DNA of 64,000 bases from Hydrogenophaga sp. PAMC20947 (lineage in GTDB: Bacteria; Pseudomonadota; Gammaproteobacteria; Burkholderiales; Burkholderiaceae_C). The notes beneath the pieces were generated by a model. The model was not told the origin of the DNA. It was given only the letters and a program-made list of their open reading frames with translations, and did not search any database. A program made the position numbers and the translations under genes. The stretch is taken from the NCBI RefSeq assembly GCF_004795855.1, contig NZ_CP039252.1, positions 1-64,000 on the forward strand, read 5' to 3'. This document shows positions 28,557-37,164 of the stretch, one piece after another. The number at the start of each line of letters is the position of its first letter. The stretch's first letter is position 1.

Positions 28557-29413
28557 TGAGCGAAGCGGGGGCATCTTTGAACACGCTGGACCTGGACGAG
28601 GTACTTGCGAGCGTTGAAGCGCTGCGGACCAGTGACGCCAGCCTTGCCAACGCTTCACGAAGCCTGGACCCCGTTCGCCTGCACTACATCGAAGCCCTGA
28701 CCCGCCGCCTGCAAGCCGCGCCGCCCGCGGTTCAAACGGTGTTGCACGCCAAGTTGTTGGTTGCGCTGAAAGCGCTGAGCGGGGGTACCGAAGCCGAGGC
28801 GGTTGCTCGGCCGTTGGCACCCCCATTGGCGAATGAAGCCAGCGATCCTCCTCTCGTGCATCCTGAACCCATTGAAGGGCTTGCCCCAGCTCCAGCCCCT
28901 GCACCGCGCAAACCCAGGCCCAAAGCCCAGCCTGAAGCCGCGCCTCCAGCCGCCCCTTTGTCGTTGCTCGGGCAACTCAACCAGCACATTCAAACAGCCT
29001 CTTCACAGCCAGACAGCGTTGGCCGTGGCAGCGCCCCGAAAAGCTTCGGCCAGGCGACGCCCTACCTGGACCTCAAAAGCGCCATCCGCTTCCGAGAAAC
29101 CTGGGCCCGAATCAGCGCGGAAACAGAAGTGGATCAGGCCGCTCACCGGGCCCCTGAAAACGCCGGCCCGCTCAATGCCCACAACCTCGTGCTGCGCACT
29201 CTTTCGCTCATGCGCGAACTCTCGCCCGACTACCTGCGCCGGTTCATGAGCCACACCGAGTCGCTGCTGTGGCTGGACCAGGCCCATGGACAGTTGAAAC
29301 AGCCCGCTGGCAAAGCCAAAACGGCCAGGTTGTCAAAAGTGACGAAAGTGCCGAAAGTGCCGAAAGTGCCGAAAGTGCCAAAAACGACAAAAGCGACAAA
29401 GGCCGAGCATTGA
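28556..29413 (+). CDS. DUF2894 family protein
   Basis: A 285-residue cytoplasmic protein coupled to the OmpA gene by a TGATG overlap. N-terminal helical part (VLASVEALRTSD, VRLHYIEALTRRLQAAPPAV), a Pro/Ala linker (about 95-140), then the conserved DUF2894 core: YLDLKSAIRFRETWARISAE and MRELSPDYLRRFMSHTESLLWLDQ. The C-terminus is a Lys-rich tail of KVP triplets from a 9-bp DNA repeat. The family is uncharacterised; constant company of DUF802/OmpA genes suggests a cytosolic partner or effector of the membrane motor. Confidence 0.83.
   Translation: MSEAGASLNTLDLDEVLASVEALRTSDASLANASRSLDPVRLHYIEALTRRLQAAPPAVQTVLHAKLLVALKALSGGTEAEAVARPLAPPLANEASDPPLVHPEPIEGLAPAPAPAPRKPRPKAQPEAAPPAAPLSLLGQLNQHIQTASSQPDSVGRGSAPKSFGQATPYLDLKSAIRFRETWARISAETEVDQAAHRAPENAGPLNAHNLVLRTLSLMRELSPDYLRRFMSHTESLLWLDQAHGQLKQPAGKAKTARLSKVTKVPKVPKVPKVPKTTKATKAEH
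29345..29379 (+). repeat. 9-bp tandem repeat coding for Lys-Val-Pro triplets
   Basis: Four near-exact copies of AAAGTGCCG inside the 3' end of the DUF2894 gene give KVPKVPKVPKVP; degenerate copies flank them (KVTK before, KTTKATK after). Prone to copy-number change in steps of three residues. Confidence 0.85.
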
Positions 29414-29524
29414 GCAGAGGCTGGCCAGATGGTGGACATGGCCAGATGATGCCCTGTTGTGTTGGCTGCCTTGCCATGTCTCCAGCGCCGGCGTGAAAGA
29501 TCCATGGCTCATTGCTGAGGCCCT

Positions 29525-30721
29525 ATGAGTATTGATGTGATCGTGGTGTTGTGCGCGCTGACCGCCGGCGGACTGTTGCTCTGGCGAAAGCTGGCAGGCA
29601 ATCGCCTGTGGCGGGCGAGCACCACGCCGTTGGCATCGATCATTGGCAGCGGGTTTTTGGTGTTGGGGCCGCTGCTGAGCCACAGCTATGGCCGGTGGGC
29701 GCCTGCTGTGATGGCCATGCTGTGCCTGGCGGCCTATGCCTTTGGTTGGGTGGTGCGGGTCAACATCGCAGCCATAGACGCACAGCAACGCAGCCCCATG
29801 CAGGAACGTTGGGACGATGTCTCTTCCTGGGTGTTGGTGGTGGCCTACGTCATATCGGTGGCCTACTACCTCAACCTGTTCGGCGCCTTCGGCTTGAACC
29901 TGTTTCTCCCGAACAGCGAGATGGGCCCCAAGTTGTTGACCAGCGCCGCCTATGTCCTGATTGCGGTGGTGGGACTGACCAAGGGGTTCGGTGCGCTTGA
30001 GCTGATGGAGCGTTTTTCCGTGGGCTTGAAGCTGGCCATCATCGCTGGTCTGCTGGGTGGTTTGGCGGTGTTTTTTGCGCAACGCGGCGTGGCGCATGAG
30101 TGGGTGTTCAGCCCGCCGTCGGTGCATGGCATCTCGGCGTTGACCCTGGCCTTTGGCCTGATCGTGACGGTGCAGGGGTTCGAGACCTCGCGCTACCTCG
30201 GCCTTGCCTACGATGCCAGCACCCGCATCCAGTCCATGCGTGTGGCGCAGTGGTTGTCGGCCTTCATCTACATGGTCTACGTGGTGTTGCTGACCTACAG
30301 CTTTGCAGGCGATGCGGTGCCCCATTCAGAGACCGCAATCATCGATTTGATGCGCAAAGTGGCCTGGATACTGCCGCCCTTGCTGGTGGGGGCCGCGCTC
30401 AGTGCGCAGTTCAGCGCCGCGGTGGCCGACACCAGCGGCTCCGGCGGCCTGGTGCGGGAACTCAGTGGCGGGCGAGTGCCCGAGCGAAGGGCGTATGTGG
30501 TTCTGGCTGTCGTGGGCCTGGCGCTGACCTGGATGCTGCATGTGTTCGAAATCATCGCCCTGGCCAGCCGCGCCTTCGCCTTGTATTACGCCATTCAAGC
30601 GGCCATTGCCACCCTGGCGTTGAAACAACAGAGGCGGCCGATCGCTATGCTGGGCGCAGCCAGCCTGTCGTTGACTGGATTGCTCATCGCTGTGTTTGGA
30701 CGGGCCATTGAAGGCGGGTGA
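29525..30721 (+). CDS. Polytopic membrane protein, APC/LeuT-fold-like, unknown substrate
   Basis: A 398-residue protein with about eleven hydrophobic segments. The early segment STTPLASIIGSGFLVLGPLL recalls the broken first helix of APC-superfamily transporters (GxG near a GSGFL turn), and GFETSRYLGLAYDASTRIQSMR with a preceding helix is also transporter-like. I do not recognise a precise family. It follows the DUF2894 gene by about 110 bp in the same direction; whether it belongs to that operon is uncertain. Confidence 0.6.
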   Translation: MSIDVIVVLCALTAGGLLLWRKLAGNRLWRASTTPLASIIGSGFLVLGPLLSHSYGRWAPAVMAMLCLAAYAFGWVVRVNIAAIDAQQRSPMQERWDDVSSWVLVVAYVISVAYYLNLFGAFGLNLFLPNSEMGPKLLTSAAYVLIAVVGLTKGFGALELMERFSVGLKLAIIAGLLGGLAVFFAQRGVAHEWVFSPPSVHGISALTLAFGLIVTVQGFETSRYLGLAYDASTRIQSMRVAQWLSAFIYMVYVVLLTYSFAGDAVPHSETAIIDLMRKVAWILPPLLVGAALSAQFSAAVADTSGSGGLVRELSGGRVPERRAYVVLAVVGLALTWMLHVFEIIALASRAFALYYAIQAAIATLALKQQRRPIAMLGAASLSLTGLLIAVFGRAIEGG

Positions 30722-30817
30722 CCGGGCATGCCCGACTCGACAACACCGGCGCGTTAGCGGCCAGCACCGCTTGCCGCGCCGCGTCGCAGCACCAGCGGGG
30801 ACTGCTTCAGCCCAGCG

Positions 30818-31624
30818 TCAATGGGCCAGCAAGGCGAGTGCGCCCATCCACAGCCCTGAAATCACAAGCGCCACGCCCGTGATCCGGTCGATCCGCCAGG
30901 CGGGTGGAACGACTTTTTCGCTCAACACCAGAAAAGTGAGCACGCCCATCCACACCAGGTTCATGGCGCCCACGACAAACATCATCGCCATCAGTGCCCA
31001 GCAGCAACCCACGCAGTAGCCGCCGTGGCGAATGCCGAGCATCAAAGCGCCGCCAGCGCCATCGCGCCACTGGGCCATGAAGTAGGCCAACGGGGACCGG
31101 CATTTCGCCAGGCAGGCGGTCTTCAACGGGCTGAACTGGTAAAGCCCTGCGGTGAGCAAAATGACTGCGCTCAACAGCGCGTTCGTGCTTTGGGCCATGG
31201 CATCGATCAAGGCGGAGTTTGTCAACGCCGATTGAAGCGCGGCGGCGGGCGCGGCAAACAAGAGCCAGCAAGCCGTGTAGCCAGCGATGTACATCGTGGT
31301 GGTCAAGTTGCTGCTTGGCGCATGGCGCCTGGCAGCCAAGGTGGAGAAGAGCGTGGCCGAAGGCACGACTGTCGGCAGCATCATGGCAACCATCATGACG
31401 GCCCACATCGCGAAGGTGGCCAGGAAAAGACCCAGGCCGGAGCCACCAGCGCCCATCGCAATCGAGTCCTCCACCATGCCGTTGCTGCCCATGGCCGACA
31501 TGCTCGCGTCCATCTGGACCAGGAGAAACCAGCTCACGGCGGCCACGGCCGCCATGCCCAGCCACACCGGTGCGTGGCGAAGTGCTGGGCCCGATATCAG
31601 ATTCGTTGAAGTGCGCATCGTCAT
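30818..31624 (-). CDS. DUF2182 membrane protein
   Basis: A 268-residue protein with about seven membrane segments and DUF2182 marks: MWAVMMVAMMLPTVVPSATL near residue 75, YQFSPLKTACLAKCRSPL near 165 and GYCVGCCWALMAMMF near 205. The paired Cys and Met residues suggest metal handling; the family is described as predicted metal-binding. It lies 61 bp after the DUF1326 gene in the same direction; these two families often occur together. Function unknown. Confidence 0.88.
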   Translation of the reverse strand: MTMRTSTNLISGPALRHAPVWLGMAAVAAVSWFLLVQMDASMSAMGSNGMVEDSIAMGAGGSGLGLFLATFAMWAVMMVAMMLPTVVPSATLFSTLAARRHAPSSNLTTTMYIAGYTACWLLFAAPAAALQSALTNSALIDAMAQSTNALLSAVILLTAGLYQFSPLKTACLAKCRSPLAYFMAQWRDGAGGALMLGIRHGGYCVGCCWALMAMMFVVGAMNLVWMGVLTFLVLSEKVVPPAWRIDRITGVALVISGLWMGALALLAH

Positions 31625-31685
31625 GGCTCCCGTGCTTGGGGTGTTGGTGTTTCGCGCAGGACTTCGCTGCCTGTGTGCATGGCCG

Positions 31686-32288
31686 TCAATCGGACGCGTA
31701 GGCGAAGGGGGACATCAAGCCGCTTTTGCCCGAGAACTTCCAGCTCCAATCGAAGTCATCGAGGTTGAAATGGCTGGAGCGCGCCACGGTGGCGGACTTT
31801 CCGGGTGCGATGCACAAAGGGTGGCCTTCGATGGTGATCGGCCCGCCGCCCTGGCCGTCGAGCTGCTCGATGTGGGCCTCGGCAACGCCAGGGATCGACA
31901 GGCTGCTCTTGCGGCCATCCGCGCTGTAGACCATGGGCACGCTCTTGGCGCCCACCATCTCGCCGATGAACGACGCGAGCACGGCGGGGTGCCCGCCCGA
32001 TTTTCCGCCAAAGATTGCGTGCAGTGCTTCGCTTTGCGCGGCGGTGGCTTTGTCATCGAAATAGGCTGCCACGCGCCATTTGGTGGCCACCATGGTGCCT
32101 GGCGCATGCACGGCGAGCGCGATGTTCAAGCCATCCAGGCTGGTTTCCGCGTAGGCGCCTTTGTCTATGTGCCAGGCCACCATGGCTTTGCATTCGCCTT
32201 CTGTGGGCGGGCTGGTGAAAATGCAGGGACACGCGGCCTCGCAATTGCAGGCTTCGAAGTAGGTTCCGCTGAGGTTCCATGGGGTCAT
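31686..32288 (-). CDS. DUF1326 domain protein
   Basis: A 200-residue soluble protein with the family's N-terminal signature WNLSGTYFEACNCEAACPCI (Cys-x-Cys-x4-Cys-x-Cys), then GECKAMVAWHIDKG and a C-terminal HFNLDDFDWSW patch. The clustered Cys suggest a metal or redox role. Pairs with DUF2182 downstream. Divergent from a BTAD-TPR regulator whose start is about 200 bp away, so that protein may control this pair. Confidence 0.9.
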   Translation of the reverse strand: MTPWNLSGTYFEACNCEAACPCIFTSPPTEGECKAMVAWHIDKGAYAETSLDGLNIALAVHAPGTMVATKWRVAAYFDDKATAAQSEALHAIFGGKSGGHPAVLASFIGEMVGAKSVPMVYSADGRKSSLSIPGVAEAHIEQLDGQGGGPITIEGHPLCIAPGKSATVARSSHFNLDDFDWSWKFSGKSGLMSPFAYASD

Positions 32289-32485
32289 GATGTTGCTCCT
32301 GGGTGAAGAGTTGAAGGCGGGAATGCATTGGTGATGCGTTTAGACAAATGCACCAATGGGCCTATAGTGGTGCGAGGGCGTTTGAATCGGCGTTTGAACG
32401 GCCGTTGAATCTGGCGCCCATGTGCAGCGGGCTTGTGGGCCGCCGTCAGTGCATGCCCTGGGCTTGCGCCAACTGGAAAGCACCC

Positions 32486-34432
32486 GTGAACAATCCCGTT
32501 CCTTCGCTCTTTCTTCGCTTGCTGGGTGACACCGCCCTGCTGTGTGATGGGGTGTTTCGCGCACTGCCCAAATCGCGCAAGACGAGGGCTCTGCTCACCT
32601 ACCTCGCCATCGAAGCCCGCCCCGTTCGCCGGGAGGTGTTGTGTGAGCTGTATTGGGAGTCGGCAGCCGACCCCCGCGCTGCGCTGCGCTGGAGCCTGAC
32701 CCAGCTGCGCCCATTGCTGGAAACACCGCTCGGCCAGGCACTTCAGGCCGACGCCCATTCGATTGCGCTCGATCCATCGTTGCTCGTCGTCGATGTGTGG
32801 GACGTCAAGTCCTTGCTGAAGCCCGAGACTCTTCAAGTGAGCGAAGCGCGCTTGCGGGCGATCGAAGAGGCGCTTGGCGCTGGATACGCGGCCGATCTTG
32901 AGCTGGCGACGGGCCACCGCTATGGGTTGTGGCTTGAGGGAGAGCGTGAAACGTTGCGCCGCATGCATCGACGGGTGCTCGATGAGCAGAGCGCTCGCGC
33001 CAGCAGCCCTGCGGAGGCCCTGTCGACGGCGCGCAAGCGGGTGGCGCTGGACCCTCTGGATACCGAGGCCAATGCCAGGCTGCTGGAGCGGTCTGTTGAG
33101 GTCGACGGAAAGGACCGCGCTCGCACCGCGCTCGAAGGCATGCGCGCACTGTACCGGGCAGAAGGGCTCTCCGATCATGCGCTGGTGGCCAGCTGGCGCG
33201 GCCTGGAACCCGTTGCTGCGCTCGAATTGCCCGACAAACCCTCGGTGGCCGTGTTGGGGTTTTCCGATCTCGGTGGCCATGAAGACGGCCCCGTGCTCGC
33301 CGAAGGGCTGTCCGCTGATCTGACACTCACGCTGGGCCGTTTTCGCGGGTTGTTTGTGACCGCCCGTGCTTCGTCTGTGCGCCTTGCTGCTGGTGCCGAC
33401 GAGCTGGAGAGGGCGGGGCGCATGCTCGGTGTGCGCTACCTGGTGCATGGCACCACGCAGCGGCTGAACCGGCGCGTGCGCGTGACGGCCACGCTGGTCG
33501 ATGCGCAGCGCAATGTGGTCGTTTGGAGCGAGCATTTTGATCGGGCGCTGGGTGATCTGTTCTCGGTGCAGGACGATGTGTCGATGGCGATTGCCTCGGC
33601 CATCGAGCCCGAAATCGCTCGAGCCGAGGCCGAGCGCGCCGGCTTGAAAGCGCCCGAAGACCTTTCCGCTTGGGAGTGTTATCACCGCGCCATGTGGCAC
33701 TGTTATCACTTCACGGCGCAACACACTGAGCAGGCCTACCAACTGTTTCAACGCGCACTGGTGCTTGAAAAGGGCTTTGCCCGTGCCCACGCGGGGCTCT
33801 CTTTCACGCACTATTCGCGTGCGTTTCTCAACGCCACGCCGGCGCCCGATGCGGCCGTGGCTCTGGCGCTCGACCATGGTCAGACCAGTGTCGAGCTCGA
33901 TGAGCGCGACGCGATGGGCCACTGGACGCTGGGCCGGGCGCGGTTTCTGGCCCGCGAACACGATCAAGCGATACAGTCTGTGCGGCGCTCGATCGACATC
34001 AATCCCAGCTTTTCACAAGGGCACTACGCGCTCGGCTTCATGGAAGCCCACAGCGGCTTGCAACAGCAGGCCTTGCCCGATCTTGCGGCCGCCGAGCGCC
34101 TGAGCCCGCTGGATCCGTTGCTCTTCGCGGTGGAAGGTTCACGGGCCGTTTCGCTGGCGATCGAAGGCCGGTTTGACGAAGCGGCCGCCTGGAGCGTTCG
34201 CGCCTCTTCAGAGCCGAATGCCCATTTTCACATTCAAGCCATCGCAGGAGCTTGCCTCGCCATGGCCGGTCGCCAGACAGAGGCGCTGGCCTTTGCGCAG
34301 CGCGCTTGCCGCGACCATCCCGGTTACTCCATTCGTATCTTCGAGCGCAGCTTTCCGCAGAAATTTGCCCAGCATCAGGCCTTGATGGCGAAAGCCTTGC
34401 GCAGCGCCGGGGTGCCGGATGGTGAGACCTGA
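32486..34432 (+). CDS. BTAD/SARP-like regulator with TolB/FlgO-like domain and TPRs
   Basis: A 648-residue protein if started at GTG 32486 (GGAAAG about eight bases ahead); the frame is open further upstream. Order: winged-helix DNA-binding domain (LFLRLLGDTALL, KSRKTRALLTYLAIE, SLTQLRPLL), helical BTAD-type region to about 230, an alpha/beta domain near 245-370 (SVAVLGFSDLGG, GVRYLVHGTTQRLNRRVRVTATLVD) of the kind found in adenylate cyclase/TPR regulators, then TPR repeats to the end (AHAGLSFTHYSRAFL, AMGHWTLGRARFLA). It is a cytoplasmic regulator of unknown signal, divergent from DUF1326/DUF2182. Confidence 0.82.
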   Translation: MNNPVPSLFLRLLGDTALLCDGVFRALPKSRKTRALLTYLAIEARPVRREVLCELYWESAADPRAALRWSLTQLRPLLETPLGQALQADAHSIALDPSLLVVDVWDVKSLLKPETLQVSEARLRAIEEALGAGYAADLELATGHRYGLWLEGERETLRRMHRRVLDEQSARASSPAEALSTARKRVALDPLDTEANARLLERSVEVDGKDRARTALEGMRALYRAEGLSDHALVASWRGLEPVAALELPDKPSVAVLGFSDLGGHEDGPVLAEGLSADLTLTLGRFRGLFVTARASSVRLAAGADELERAGRMLGVRYLVHGTTQRLNRRVRVTATLVDAQRNVVVWSEHFDRALGDLFSVQDDVSMAIASAIEPEIARAEAERAGLKAPEDLSAWECYHRAMWHCYHFTAQHTEQAYQLFQRALVLEKGFARAHAGLSFTHYSRAFLNATPAPDAAVALALDHGQTSVELDERDAMGHWTLGRARFLAREHDQAIQSVRRSIDINPSFSQGHYALGFMEAHSGLQQQALPDLAAAERLSPLDPLLFAVEGSRAVSLAIEGRFDEAAAWSVRASSEPNAHFHIQAIAGACLAMAGRQTEALAFAQRACRDHPGYSIRIFERSFPQKFAQHQALMAKALRSAGVPDGET

Positions 34433-34542
34433 TCGGCTGCGAGCAATGCCGTGTTTTGGCGACAAATGACCTCGAAAGAGCGGGTTTCCAACGGTGACCC
34501 TGACTGCTTCTGGGCTTCCTTGCTGGGCTTGAGCCATGGCCC

Positions 34543-35181
34543 TCAGGTCAGCGCGGCCTTCAACACAAACAGCAGCGGAACAGGTGCCACAGCGATCACG
34601 ACAGTCAACAGAAAACCGGTGGTCGAATACAGGCCGCTCAGGCCCGCCGCCATCGCGATACCGCCACCACCACCCAGGAGCGTGTTGCCCGGCAGGTTGA
34701 AGGCGAGCGCCAGCATCAGGTAGCGATGGCCCAGCAGGAAGGGAACGAAACGCCGCGGCATCGAAATGCTCAGCAATTGCAGGCGAGCGTCCGCATCGAG
34801 CGAGTCGAGTTGCAACATCAGCGCGTGCGCCCGCTGCAGTCCGAGAGCGTCGAGTCCCGCCGCCGTGGTCCGGGCGGGCACCAACCGGCCCGTCAAAAAG
34901 GCCAGCGACAGTGCGACCACCATGCTGAGGTAGACCAAAGGAGCGATGCCTGCTCCCAGCACCATCAGCAACGCGAGTCCGACTTCGGCCCCCGGCACGA
35001 AGGGCAGCGCCGCAGCAACAATGTAGACGGCGGTGGCTGTTAACACCATCCGGTGCAGTTCAGGCTCTTTGCTTGGCCGCATATCGAAGTCGACCAGGCC
35101 AGCCAGCCAGGGTCCCGCAAGAATGCCCGCGGTGACGAGCGCGACATAGCCCACGATCAGCCAGAGTCGGCGGGTTCGCAT
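34543..35181 (-). CDS. VTT/DedA-like (SNARE-associated family) membrane protein
   Basis: A 212-residue protein with about five membrane segments. AALPFVPGAEVGLALLMVLG and NLPGNTLLGGGGGIAMAAGL match the two re-entrant glycine/proline loops of VTT-domain (DedA/TVP38) proteins; members of this group act as lipid scramblases or flippases. Start ATG 35181 overlaps the stop of the upstream gene (TGATG), showing co-translation. Substrate unknown. Confidence 0.75.
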   Translation of the reverse strand: MRTRRLWLIVGYVALVTAGILAGPWLAGLVDFDMRPSKEPELHRMVLTATAVYIVAAALPFVPGAEVGLALLMVLGAGIAPLVYLSMVVALSLAFLTGRLVPARTTAAGLDALGLQRAHALMLQLDSLDADARLQLLSISMPRRFVPFLLGHRYLMLALAFNLPGNTLLGGGGGIAMAAGLSGLYSTTGFLLTVVIAVAPVPLLFVLKAALT

Positions 35182-35717
35182 CACAGCGGGCAGACAACGT
35201 CGGGTTCGGGCGTGACCGAGGCTTTCCGGGCTCGTTCAACCATTGCCGCCACGGATGAAGTGATGGGCGCTTCGCTGAGATCACCCTCGAAACGGAACTG
35301 GCGTCGAATCGACCAGTACCAACGGTCTTTGCGCCAGTCGACGGTGGCCACCAGGCGGTTGCCGTTCACGACCCCGGAATAGGCAAACCTGCCGCTTTCG
35401 GCACTGGCCATCTCGCCTCGGAAGTGGATCTCGTCGCCGACCATGCGCACCCAGTAGATCGTGGGTTCGAACCCGCAGGGCACACAGACGCCAGACCAGA
35501 AGTATCCGTCTCGAAATGACAGGGCATCTTGTCGCCCACGCGCGCCGTCCGCTGGTGCGAAGGTGCCGACGAACATTTTGCCGTCCAGATCACCGCGCAT
35601 CGGCGCGTCTTCTGGCCCACTGTTGGCAATGCCCATGATGGGCATCGTTGCTGACAGGCTCGACAGGCCCAATGCAGCCAACCTAACCACCCACAGCCGC
35701 CTGTTGCTTCGCACCAT
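35181..35717 (-). CDS. Exported protein of unknown function
   Basis: A 178-residue protein with an N-terminal signal-like sequence (RRLWVVRLAALGLSSLSATM, probable cleavage near residue 32). The mature part is rich in Trp/Tyr/Gly and has two Cys in GVCVPCGFEP, plus a beta-type pattern (FVGTFAPADG, IYWVRMVGDEIHFRGEM, RFAYSGVVNGNRLVATVDW). I do not recognise the family. Upstream of and overlapping the VTT protein gene by one base, so the two form a bicistron and may act together at the membrane. Confidence 0.65.
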   Translation of the reverse strand: MVRSNRRLWVVRLAALGLSSLSATMPIMGIANSGPEDAPMRGDLDGKMFVGTFAPADGARGRQDALSFRDGYFWSGVCVPCGFEPTIYWVRMVGDEIHFRGEMASAESGRFAYSGVVNGNRLVATVDWRKDRWYWSIRRQFRFEGDLSEAPITSSVAAMVERARKASVTPEPDVVCPL

Positions 35718-36091
35718 CTGCGTCTCCCGGTTACCGCTGACGGTTCAATGTATACCCCGTTGCGGCCAGTCGCAAGCCTGTCAGCACTTGAGCACGACCT
35801 GCCTGGCACTGTGGCACTTCGTCCGTTCATTGGCCAACGACGGGCGCCTGATGGTGCACCAAAATCCGCCAGCTGCAGGCGCTCGTGGGCGGTGCAGAAC
35901 ACGGCCGCATGCGGGCGGAAACCCTGGACGGCGACACACAAGAGTGCGCGCGAGTGAACGCGTTATCTCGCGGCATGGCGCATCGCACTATCCAAGGCGC
36001 CGACCCCTCGGCAAGCCATGACATGCCGCCTGCTGGGGGCTGCTTGCTTCTGCTGGGTCAACTGGGCGGCGTGTGTTCGAGCTGGGATCCG
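35718..36091. other. Gene-poor region of 374 bp
   Basis: No coding frame with recognisable similarity or a good start. Base composition is slightly lower in GC than its neighbours. It holds the promoter of the leftward exported-protein gene and the 3' flank of the methyltransferase gene. Nothing else seen. Confidence 0.4.
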
Positions 36092-36895
36092 TCAAGCAGC
36101 ATGCGCGCGCGTCAGCAGGTAGTCTTGGTGTATCGCGTTGTCAAAATGGTAGGGCGTGGCGAGCGCGTCGAACTCGGCGCGGAATCGCTCGAGCTTCTCA
36201 GGGTCGCCAGCCATGCTCTCCACCAGCTTCTGCATCGGGCCGACTGAGCGCTCCATGAAGAGCCGGAAGTGCGGGATGCTCAATGCCGAGAACTTCATCA
36301 CGCCGCGCTCGAAGAACGGCGCATCGAACCGGTTGCCCAGCCGCTCCGCGACAAGAGCCGGGTTGCCCCATTGCGGCGGTGGGTCGGCGCCTGGCGGCGG
36401 CGGTGGCGAATTGCGGCCAACGAACGCGAACATGCGGCCGATGAAGTGCTCGGGCGGCCAAGTGGCGAAGGCTATGCGCCCGCCGGGCTTGAGGACGCGG
36501 CGCATTTCGCTGACGACGACCTTGGACCGTGGTGCGAACATGTGCCCGAACTGACTGACCACCACATCGATCGATGCATCGGGGTAGGGAAGTTCCTCGG
36601 CGTCGCCCTGTTTCCAGTTGATCTCGGGCAAACGGGCGATGGCGGCGTTCTCTCGCGCCTGTTCGATCAGTTCCGGGGTGAGGTCGAGCCCGAAAACACG
36701 GGCACCCCGACGCGCCGCGGTGATGGCCAGCACCCCTGTGCCGGTCCCGATGTCGAGCACGGTCTCGCCAGCAACAATGCCAGCGAAGCGCACAACATGA
36801 CCCGCGACTGGCGTGGTAAACAGCGCGGTCGGCCCGAATGAGGCCCACATCTCGCGTTGGCGATTTTTCAGTTCGGTGAACGGATCCTGGGACAT
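36092..36895 (-). CDS. Class I SAM-dependent methyltransferase
   Basis: A 267-residue methyltransferase. Motif I VLDIGTGTGVLAITAARRGA near residue 47 (core DIGTGTG), acidic motif II VFGLDLTPELIEQA, motif III GDAEELPYPDASIDVVVSQF and post-motif RVLKPGGRIAFATW. This layout belongs to the UbiE/Methyltransf_11 group. A poly-Pro loop (SPPPPPGADPPP) follows. Start MSQDPFTELKNRQ at 36895. Substrate unknown; the FAD oxidase in the same direction 270 bp upstream may be part of the same pathway. Confidence 0.9.
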   Translation of the reverse strand: MSQDPFTELKNRQREMWASFGPTALFTTPVAGHVVRFAGIVAGETVLDIGTGTGVLAITAARRGARVFGLDLTPELIEQARENAAIARLPEINWKQGDAEELPYPDASIDVVVSQFGHMFAPRSKVVVSEMRRVLKPGGRIAFATWPPEHFIGRMFAFVGRNSPPPPPGADPPPQWGNPALVAERLGNRFDAPFFERGVMKFSALSIPHFRLFMERSVGPMQKLVESMAGDPEKLERFRAEFDALATPYHFDNAIHQDYLLTRAHAA

Positions 36896-37164
36896 GGCGC
36901 CTCCTGACAGACCCGATACACAGCTCGAAAGAGCATGCCGACCAAGGGTCGTGTCGGGCATCTTAGGCGCTTCAGTGCGGGATTGCCAGTGTCGGTACTG
37001 CCCGTTGTGCTGCCAACCGGAGCGGACGTCGTCAGCGTTGACTGGCATACCGACACCACAAACAAGAGACAAGAGACGATGCCAATAGAGGCCTGTCGAT
37101 GCCGCTGCGAATGCAAGCTCAAGCTGTGCCACGTGGTTGTGAAACTGAGGACCGGCGGCGGCGT

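Noticed and set aside
24306..29413. Flagellar MotAB or TolQR/ExbBD
   Set aside because: Protein lengths, the very long tail and lack of flagellar, tolA/tolB or tonB genes do not fit; neighbouring families are DUF3348 and DUF2894.
35463..35474. GGGTTCGAACCC resembling a tRNA T-arm
   Set aside because: It is inside the exported-protein gene (codes for CGFEP) and has no acceptor stem or anticodon arm around it.
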